Assembly: GCA_030602675.1 (NCBI GenBank)
Contig: JAUVZH010000170.1
Span: 1-6,182 of the forward strand
Reading direction: 5' to 3'
Length of the DNA: 6,182 nt
Source of the DNA: Candidatus Heimdallarchaeota archaeon
GTDB lineage: Archaea; Asgardarchaeota; Heimdallarchaeia; JABLTI01
Shown here piece by piece: positions 1 through 4,605 of this stretch. Position numbers and translations under genes: made by a program. How positions within the stretch are numbered: the stretch's first letter is position 1; every line of letters starts with the position of its first letter. The notes under the pieces are model-generated. The model had not been told where the DNA came from. It was given only the letters and a program-made list of their open reading frames with translations, and did not search any database.

Positions 1-33
1 GAAATAATATTATTGTAGGTTAAGGTTTTCTGC

Positions 34-39
34 TTTTTT
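34..39 (+). terminator. T6 run, possible end of an upstream transcript
   Basis: Six consecutive T residues lie near the left edge, in the gene-free stretch 1-110, preceded by a T-rich segment. Archaeal RNA polymerase commonly terminates at oligo-T on the non-template strand without a stem-loop. A plus-strand gene ending just left of the window could therefore stop here. One plus-strand frame reads five codons and then TAG at 16-18, which would fit such a tail, but five codons prove nothing. The rest of 1-106 shows no gene. Confidence 0.2.
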
Positions 40-106
40 AGTCTTTGCCAAATAGTTAGAATTTAGTGTCTTAAGGACTAATTCAGCAACAAGTTTTTTG
101 AACTAC

Positions 107-137
107 TTAGTTATAATATATTCAGTATTATTACTAA
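107..137. promoter_or_regulatory. Inverted repeat over the plsY core promoter, candidate operator
   Basis: The left arm TTAGTTATAATA (107-118) and the right arm TATTATTACTAA (126-137) are reverse complements at 11 of 12 positions, separated by a 7-base spacer. The left arm contains the TATA-like box and the right arm ends just before the expected transcription start. The element would therefore be DNA rather than an mRNA hairpin. A dimeric repressor bound here would block TBP/TFB or the polymerase. The GC-containing outer ends (TTAGT/ACTAA) make it more than plain AT richness, but no regulator family is recognisable from the half-site. Confidence 0.35.
111..118 (+). promoter_or_regulatory. 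TATA-box-like element of plsY
   Basis: The sequence TTATAATA, continuing as TA, sits about 35-42 bases before the ATG at 153. In archaea the box is centred roughly 26 bases before the start site, which would put transcription initiation near 140 and leave a leader of about a dozen bases that still includes the ribosome-binding site. The same bases contain TATAAT, a bacterial -10 hexamer. The nearest -35-like TTGAAC (98-103) is only 8 bases upstream of it, far too close for a sigma-70 promoter, so the archaeal reading fits better. Confidence 0.45.
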
Positions 138-141
138 AAAC

Positions 142-146
142 AGGAG
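142..146 (+). promoter_or_regulatory. Shine-Dalgarno site of plsY
   Basis: AGGAG is followed by 6 bases and then the ATG at 153-155. This is a textbook spacing and fixes the start of the acyltransferase gene. Confidence 0.8.
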
Positions 147-152
147 ATAAAC

Positions 153-818
153 ATGTATCAATATTTCATAGCACCACTTATTGGGTATTTTTTTGGTGCA
201 CTACCATTTGCTTGGATTATTGTTAAACTTACTACAGGACAAGATATTAGAGACTCAGGTTCTGGATCTGTTAGTACTCGTAACACCGTTCGTACTGCAG
301 GATGGAGTTGGGCAGTTTTAACTGGCGTTCTTGATATTACTAAGGGATTCCTAGGTGTGTTTCTTGTAAAATTTGTTATTTTCTCAAGTGATGCATACCC
401 AGCTTTTCCAGAATTTCTTGACTTATTGGCAGCTCTTGCAGGCATAGCAGCTTTTGCTGGTCATTGCTGGATGCCATGGATGAAATTCCGTGGAGGTAAG
501 GGATTTGCAGTCCTTTCCGGAGCACTTGTTATAATAAATCCATGGGGACTTTTGATTTGGTGGGTTAGTCTTCCAATCTATTTAGTTATCATTAGATATA
601 GTGGAATTTCTGGTCTTTGTTCTACTGCTTCAGTTGCTATATGCAATACGTTCTTCTATATTTTTGGTGCAACTTATTGGAGCACTTGGCCTACTATGGT
701 TTTCGGTTGGGGATGTACCTTACTAATCACTCTACGATTGATTCCTGATTTCATAGGCATGAAGAAAGGTGAAATAAAACGCTGGAAAGGCATCAAAGTA
801 ACCCAATGGACGCGATAA
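153..818 (+). CDS. plsY: PlsY-family glycerol-3-phosphate acyltransferase, divergent
   Basis: This 221-residue protein has about six hydrophobic segments (near residues 2-25, 52-75, 87-105, 117-147, 155-172 and 182-198). Its length and topology fit PlsY, which transfers an acyl group from acyl-phosphate to sn-glycerol-3-phosphate in the membrane to make lysophosphatidic acid. Motif 1 is recognisable at residues 31-47 (DIRDSGSGS...RNTVR) and keeps the GSG serine (S37) and the arginine R47. The usual GSGNxGxTN has become GSGSVSTRN. Motif 2, the glycerol-phosphate loop, is well kept at 103-117 (GHCWMPW, then KFRGGKG). Motif 3 near the C-terminus (about 195-209, LRLIPDFIGMKKGEIK) lacks the expected histidine and asparagine and keeps only a KGE-like end. 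I therefore trust the family but not the exact substrate or activity. The start is set by AGGAG six bases upstream. The gene stands alone and converges on the sensor gene, with 51 bases between the stop codons. Confidence 0.85.
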   Translation: MYQYFIAPLIGYFFGALPFAWIIVKLTTGQDIRDSGSGSVSTRNTVRTAGWSWAVLTGVLDITKGFLGVFLVKFVIFSSDAYPAFPEFLDLLAALAGIAAFAGHCWMPWMKFRGGKGFAVLSGALVIINPWGLLIWWVSLPIYLVIIRYSGISGLCSTASVAICNTFFYIFGATYWSTWPTMVFGWGCTLLITLRLIPDFIGMKKGEIKRWKGIKVTQWTR

Positions 819-820
819 AG

Positions 821-828
821 AAAAAAAA
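821..828 (-). terminator. T8 run on the minus strand, candidate terminator of the sensor gene
   Basis: Eight A residues on the plus strand give T8 on the minus strand, about 41 bases past the TAG stop of the sensor gene and downstream of the stem-loop at 852-886. Oligo-T of this length is sufficient for archaeal termination. In a bacterium the stem-loop is too far away (about 23 bases) for a classical intrinsic terminator. Confidence 0.5.
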
Positions 829-851
829 GTACTATCTATAATTTGTTCGAC

Positions 852-886
852 TTGTAAGTGTAAAGGATTCTAGTCCTCACTTACAA
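852..886. terminator. Bulged stem-loop between convergent genes
   Basis: TTGTAAGTG (852-860) pairs perfectly with CACTTACAA (878-886), and AGGA (864-867) pairs with TCCT (874-877). This gives a 9+4 base-pair stem with a 3-base bulge (861-863) and a TTCTAG loop (868-873). The stop codon of the minus-strand gene (870-872) lies in the loop, so the right arm is its last coding codons. It is transcribed from both directions and could act as a shared terminator or as a 3'-end stabiliser. Antisense pairing of the two 3' ends is also possible. Confidence 0.45.
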
Positions 887-2828
887 CACATTTCTCATAG
901 GTTTTCTTATTTTTTGGTAAAGTAAATTTGAAAATTGAACCCTTGTTCTTACCTTCTGATAAAGCTTCAACAGTTCCGCCATGTGCTTCTACTAGGCTTT
1001 TCACTACTGTTAAACCTAATCCTGAACCTGAGCTTTTGGAATCTACTTTAGCATATTGGTCAAAAATTCTTTTGATGTCCTTTTTCGCTATTCCCATACC
1101 ATTATCTTTGACACTAACATCGATGAATCCGTTTTTCAGGTTTTGAGCTGAAATATGTATCTTGCAATCCTTTTCTGTGAATTTTATTGCATTTAGTATT
1201 AAATTCTTCAAGATTCTAATGACTTGTTCCTTATCACACCAAGCATCTACTTTCTCAGGAATGTCTCGAGTAACAATAAATCCTTTATCAATAACTACTG
1301 ATCCTAAAGTTTCCAATGTATCAGAGACAATTTCTTTAAAGCTATGTTTCTTAGGTTCTAAAGTAAAACCTTGTGATTCAAGTGTCGAGAAGTCAAGGAT
1401 GTCCATCATGCTATTATAGACGTTTTCTAGATTATTTCGTAGATATTCTAATGTTCCAAAAGTTTCTTCGCTTATTTCTCCTGATTGACCAGATAGAACT
1501 TGATCAATTAATTCTCGAGAACTTCTTAGTGGATCAAATAATCCAGTAGTTGTAACTTCGACAAAATCTGCTCGTTCTTTATTCATTTTCAATAATTGTT
1601 CATTCAATTCTTCTAATTTCGAGTAGGATTTTGACAATTCATTCTCTTGAATTGCTGAAATTGTTACATCTTCACTTAAAACCAAAACCTCAGTTGTTTC
1701 TCCTTCCTTATTAGTCAATGGAACTAGCTTAAAGCTAATTATAGAAAATGATTGAGGATTCTTTTCATCCAATTCTTTTATTTTTAATCTATTGACTGCT
1801 ATTTTTTCTCCCTTTAGACCTTTTTTGAAATAGTTAATTAATGAATTTGGGAAGATCTGCTCTTCTTTCTTTGATTTTTTCAGAACATTTACGCCAACTA
1901 GGCTATCACGTTTCCTTCCAGTCATCATTTCAACTAGCTGATTTACTCCTGTTAGAATTCCCTTTTTATTAATTGTGAAGATAGCTATAGGTGAGTTGGA
2001 TATAAGATTATCTAATTCCTGTCTTGTTCTTCTGAATTTTTCTTCAGGAACTAATGCACTAAATAATGCTGAATGAAGCTTGAACATATCTGGCACTGAA
2101 GTTAATTGTTCATCACCAACAACTATAGTTGGGAGAGACATAATATCATATTTTCCTGCTAGCTCTGGTTCCTCTTCTATGTCTACCTTTCTGTAGGTAA
2201 GCTTGCCACCATATGAAGCTAAAACTTCTTGTAAAACCTCTTCTGCAGGAGCACAATAAACACAATCTTTTGATGTAAAAAGATAGATATCAGTAAAAAT
2301 TGTAGTTGAATCAGCAATAATAACTGCAAGCTGTTCATATAACTCTAGGAGATTATTGTAGAGTGTTTGGAGTTCAATGTTTTTGCTTCTGAGCTCTTTT
2401 TCTATGATTTTTCTATCTCTAATGTCAGTAATTATTGCATATGTACCAATTGATTCACCATTAGGTCCTAATATTGGCGTACCACTAATTATTACTGGCA
2501 CTTTTGAGCCAACTTTGGTTTTGAATGTAATTTCATATTGAGATGTTGCTTTTTCATTAAATCTTTTTTCTGACTCACGCCTAACTCTTGCTCGGTCTTC
2601 TTCTGCAACGATTCCTAGGGAATCCATACCTATGAGTTCTTTATCTGCATAACCAATCATCTGATGAATTTTTGGATTTGCATAGACAATTTTCCCATTC
2701 ATATCAGAAGCAATTATTCCCTCAGGCATAGTCTCAACTAATGTTTTGTACCATCCACTTTCATTTAGAATTTTTACCAGTATAGGGTTAGGTTTGAATT
2801 CGCCCTCTCCTTCTGTAGTGGCTTTCAC
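870..2828 (-). CDS. PAS-thioredoxin-PAS sensor with a histidine-kinase-like core lacking the phosphoacceptor histidine
   Basis: This is a 652-residue protein with no signal peptide or membrane segment, so probably cytoplasmic. The domains, in order, are as follows. PAS spans about residues 24-140, followed by a short helical linker (about 141-172). A thioredoxin/glutaredoxin-fold module (about 175-262) has CVYC at 189-192 and a cis-proline motif SLPT (P233). A second PAS (about 265-393) is followed by a coiled-coil-like segment (394-420), a HisKA-type helix pair (about 418-485) and an HATPase domain (about 525-637). The ATP site looks complete: N-box NLILNAIKF (N542, N546), G1 DNGMGI (575-580), F-box IFDQY and G2 GSGLGL (601-606). 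The H-box reads VTTTGLFDPL (425-434). Threonine 428 stands where the histidine should be and glycine follows in place of glutamate. Autophosphorylation by the usual route is therefore not expected, and it may be a pseudokinase. The start is GTG: GGAG lies 10 bases upstream, there is no ATG between it and the in-frame stop upstream, and the next methionine (M34) falls inside PAS. No response regulator is adjacent. Confidence 0.9.
   Translation of the reverse strand: MKATTEGEGEFKPNPILVKILNESGWYKTLVETMPEGIIASDMNGKIVYANPKIHQMIGYADKELIGMDSLGIVAEEDRARVRRESEKRFNEKATSQYEITFKTKVGSKVPVIISGTPILGPNGESIGTYAIITDIRDRKIIEKELRSKNIELQTLYNNLLELYEQLAVIIADSTTIFTDIYLFTSKDCVYCAPAEEVLQEVLASYGGKLTYRKVDIEEEPELAGKYDIMSLPTIVVGDEQLTSVPDMFKLHSALFSALVPEEKFRRTRQELDNLISNSPIAIFTINKKGILTGVNQLVEMMTGRKRDSLVGVNVLKKSKKEEQIFPNSLINYFKKGLKGEKIAVNRLKIKELDEKNPQSFSIISFKLVPLTNKEGETTEVLVLSEDVTISAIQENELSKSYSKLEELNEQLLKMNKERADFVEVTTTGLFDPLRSSRELIDQVLSGQSGEISEETFGTLEYLRNNLENVYNSMMDILDFSTLESQGFTLEPKKHSFKEIVSDTLETLGSVVIDKGFIVTRDIPEKVDAWCDKEQVIRILKNLILNAIKFTEKDCKIHISAQNLKNGFIDVSVKDNGMGIAKKDIKRIFDQYAKVDSKSSGSGLGLTVVKSLVEAHGGTVEALSEGKNKGSIFKFTLPKNKKTYEKCVVSED
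902..915 (+). terminator. T-rich run, candidate terminator of plsY
   Basis: The plus strand reads TTTTCTTATTTTTT just after the stem-loop, about 85-100 bases past the plsY stop and inside the 3' end of the opposing gene. It is the first strong T-rich tract the plsY transcript would meet. If it is used, the two transcripts overlap at their 3' ends. Confidence 0.35.
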
Positions 2829-2838
2829 AATTATTAGC

Positions 2839-2842
2839 TCCG
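2839..2842 (-). promoter_or_regulatory. Shine-Dalgarno-like site deciding the GTG start of the sensor gene
   Basis: On the minus strand GGAG is followed by 10 bases and then GTG at 2828-2826. The spacing is slightly long. It supports the GTG as start because no ATG lies between it and the in-frame stop at 2873-2871, and starting later would remove the beginning of the first PAS domain. Confidence 0.5.
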
Positions 2843-2894
2843 GAACAAAACTATCTCGAGTTAATAGTCTTCACAGAATTTTGTCATCTAAAGC

Positions 2895-2902
2895 AAAATA
2901 AA
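2895..2902 (-). promoter_or_regulatory. TATA-like element, possible promoter of the sensor gene
   Basis: The minus strand reads TTTATTTT in the 141-base gap between hyuB and the sensor gene. An archaeal start about 26 bases downstream would fall near 2872, giving a leader of roughly 45 bases. The leader would contain a weak ACTAT/ATAGT inverted repeat (2850-2868) around a CTCGAG palindrome. The box is only a partial match in AT-rich DNA, so this is tentative. The gap itself, together with a T6 run, favours separate transcription from hyuAB. Confidence 0.3.
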
Positions 2903-2926
2903 TCTTATGATTTAGTACCTTTCGAT

Positions 2927-2932
2927 AAAAAA
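2927..2932 (-). terminator. T6 run, candidate terminator of the hyuAB operon
   Basis: On the minus strand CTCGC is followed by six T residues, about 38 bases past the hyuB stop. A5 on the upstream side makes a weak A5/T5 inverted repeat around CTCGC (2927-2942). This suits an archaeal oligo-T terminator. The stem is too weak for a classical bacterial one. Confidence 0.4.
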
Positions 2933-2969
2933 GCGAGTTTTTGGTCCTATGAAGAGAGTAATTTCCTAT

Positions 2970-4601
2970 CTAGTTCATTTTTTCATTCAATTTATCGTTT
3001 TCGAGCAATTCTTTGGACCGTTTCTGTTTCTTGCCTAGTCCCCCTCCACCTGGTGTTTCGATAACTATAACATCATCTGATTCTAGAGTTGTTGTTATCT
3101 TACCTTGTAGAATGATTTTCTTACCATCTTTTGTTATTCTATAGTAAACACCTGTAAGTCCATCTTCTCCATCTTTTAATCCCCAAGGTGCAACCTTCTG
3201 TCTTTCACCCAATAAACTAACAACAACAGGAACCTTTGTCCTAAATCTTCGAATAATACCCAAACCACCTCTAAACTTACCCTTTCCACCACTATTTTCT
3301 CTTAAAGAATATTCTTCAACAATTAATGGATATCTAACTTCGATTTCTTCAATAGGGGTGTTCATAGTATTTGTCATATTTGTGTGAATTCCATCTACAC
3401 CATCCTTTGTTGGTCTACCACCAGAACCTCCACCTATAGTTTCATAGAATGTAAAGGGATTTCCTTGTTGATCACTTCCACCTATTATTAGATTATTCAT
3501 TGTTCCTTGGGATGCTGCAGGTATTCTGTCAGGAATTATTTTTGAAAATGCTTTCAAGAGAGTATCAACAATTCTTTGAGAAGTTTCCACATTTCCACCG
3601 ACAACAGCAGCAGGTGGCAATGCATTTAGAACAGTTCCTTTTGGTACTGTTACTGTAAGATGTCTGTATAATCCTTCATTAGCAGGTATTGTAGGATCTG
3701 TTATGGCTCGCAATACGTAATAAGAACCTGATAGTGTTACCGCATAAGGACAATTTATTGCGCCTCTTACTTGATCAGATGTGCCTGTGAAGTCAAAGTA
3801 AACATGATTTTTTGTTGTTTTTACGTTAACAACTAACTCAACTAATTTATCATCTATCCCATCCCCATCCATATAGTCTCTTCCCTCAGATTCGGATTCA
3901 GGGAAGTTTTTGATTATTGATAAGAATCTTCCTTCGGAATAATTTAGTATGTCATCAACTGCTAATTTGTATGTCTCTAAACCTCTTGCAGAAATTAGTT
4001 CTTTTAACCTCTTTTCACCAGTCCAATTAGCAGATAATTGAGCCATCAGGTCCCCTTTTCTTACTTTTGGTGTTCTTGAATTAATCATAATCAGATTTAG
4101 AATGTCTTTATTTACCTCTTCTTTTGAAACGAACTTCACAGGGGGTATCCTTAGACCTTCTTGAAAAATATCTGTTGCATTACCTGGCATGGAACCAGGT
4201 GTCATACCACCAATATCGCTATGATGTGCTCTGCTAACTGAGTAACCAACAAGATTTTCTTTATAGAATATTGGAGTAACAATAGTGATATCCGGTAAGT
4301 GTGTTCCTCCTAGATAAGGATCATTTAGTATGAATGAGTCCCCGGGAAATATTTCACCTTCAAATTTCTCCAAAACACTCTTTACAGTTAATGGCATCGC
4401 TCCCAAATGTACTGGAATGTGTTCTGCTTGCGCTGTCATCCTGCCTTCAAAATCGAATAACGAACAGCTATGATCCATCCTTTCCTTAATATTAGTACTA
4501 TAGGCAGCATTTCTTAGGATAATTCCCATCTCTTCAGCGATGTATTCCAATCCACCACGAATAACTTCTCGAGTAATTACATCTACATGTGTTGTTTTCA
4601 T
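2970..4601 (-). CDS. hyuB: HyuB: hydantoinase B / 5-oxoprolinase-type subunit
   Basis: This is a complete 543-residue protein, normal length for a stand-alone HyuB subunit. Together with HyuA, this family uses ATP to activate an amide or carbonyl substrate (hydantoins, N-methylhydantoin, 5-oxoproline, caprolactam; acetone carboxylase is a relative). Family signatures run throughout: ERMDHSCSLFD (40-50), HIPVHLGAMP (61-70), NDPYLGGTHLPD (93-104), RAHHSDIGG (124-131), NSRTPKVRKGDLMAQ (174-188), GGGSGGRPTKDGVDG (390-404), and the C-terminal glycine turn ETPGGGGLG (515-523). The His/Asp residues in the GGTHLPD and HHSDIGG blocks are plausible metal ligands by analogy. A lysine-rich tail (524-543) ends the protein. 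The ATG is preceded by AGGAAG with 7 bases spacing, and the gene starts 4 bases after the hyuA stop, so the two are co-translated. The true substrate cannot be told from sequence. I see no frameshift or missing block. Confidence 0.93.
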   Translation of the reverse strand: MKTTHVDVITREVIRGGLEYIAEEMGIILRNAAYSTNIKERMDHSCSLFDFEGRMTAQAEHIPVHLGAMPLTVKSVLEKFEGEIFPGDSFILNDPYLGGTHLPDITIVTPIFYKENLVGYSVSRAHHSDIGGMTPGSMPGNATDIFQEGLRIPPVKFVSKEEVNKDILNLIMINSRTPKVRKGDLMAQLSANWTGEKRLKELISARGLETYKLAVDDILNYSEGRFLSIIKNFPESESEGRDYMDGDGIDDKLVELVVNVKTTKNHVYFDFTGTSDQVRGAINCPYAVTLSGSYYVLRAITDPTIPANEGLYRHLTVTVPKGTVLNALPPAAVVGGNVETSQRIVDTLLKAFSKIIPDRIPAASQGTMNNLIIGGSDQQGNPFTFYETIGGGSGGRPTKDGVDGIHTNMTNTMNTPIEEIEVRYPLIVEEYSLRENSGGKGKFRGGLGIIRRFRTKVPVVVSLLGERQKVAPWGLKDGEDGLTGVYYRITKDGKKIILQGKITTTLESDDVIVIETPGGGGLGKKQKRSKELLENDKLNEKMN

Positions 4602-4605
4602 CTTA

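Noticed and set aside
3..14. Perfect 12-base palindrome AATAATATTATT at the left edge
   Set aside because: It consists only of A and T and is short. Such palindromes are common by chance in this composition and nothing nearby gives it a role.
64..80. Imperfect dyad TAGTGTC-TTAA-GGACTA upstream of the plsY promoter
   Set aside because: The arms need a bulge and a G-T pair. As a DNA operator it is poorly symmetric and as RNA it lies outside the expected plsY transcript.
98..117. Bacterial sigma-70 promoter, TTGAAC with TATAAT
   Set aside because: The spacer is only 8 bases instead of about 17. The TATAAT is better explained as part of an archaeal TATA-like box.
158..445. A 95-codon minus-strand frame inside plsY
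   Set aside because: It is antisense to conserved PlsY motifs, shows no family features and has no promoter or ribosome-binding site that I can see.
928..1419. Plus-strand open frames of 72 and 85 codons opposite the sensor gene
   Set aside because: They lie wholly antisense to clear HATPase/HisKA coding sequence, have no ribosome-binding site or recognisable domain, and are explained as shadows of the real gene.
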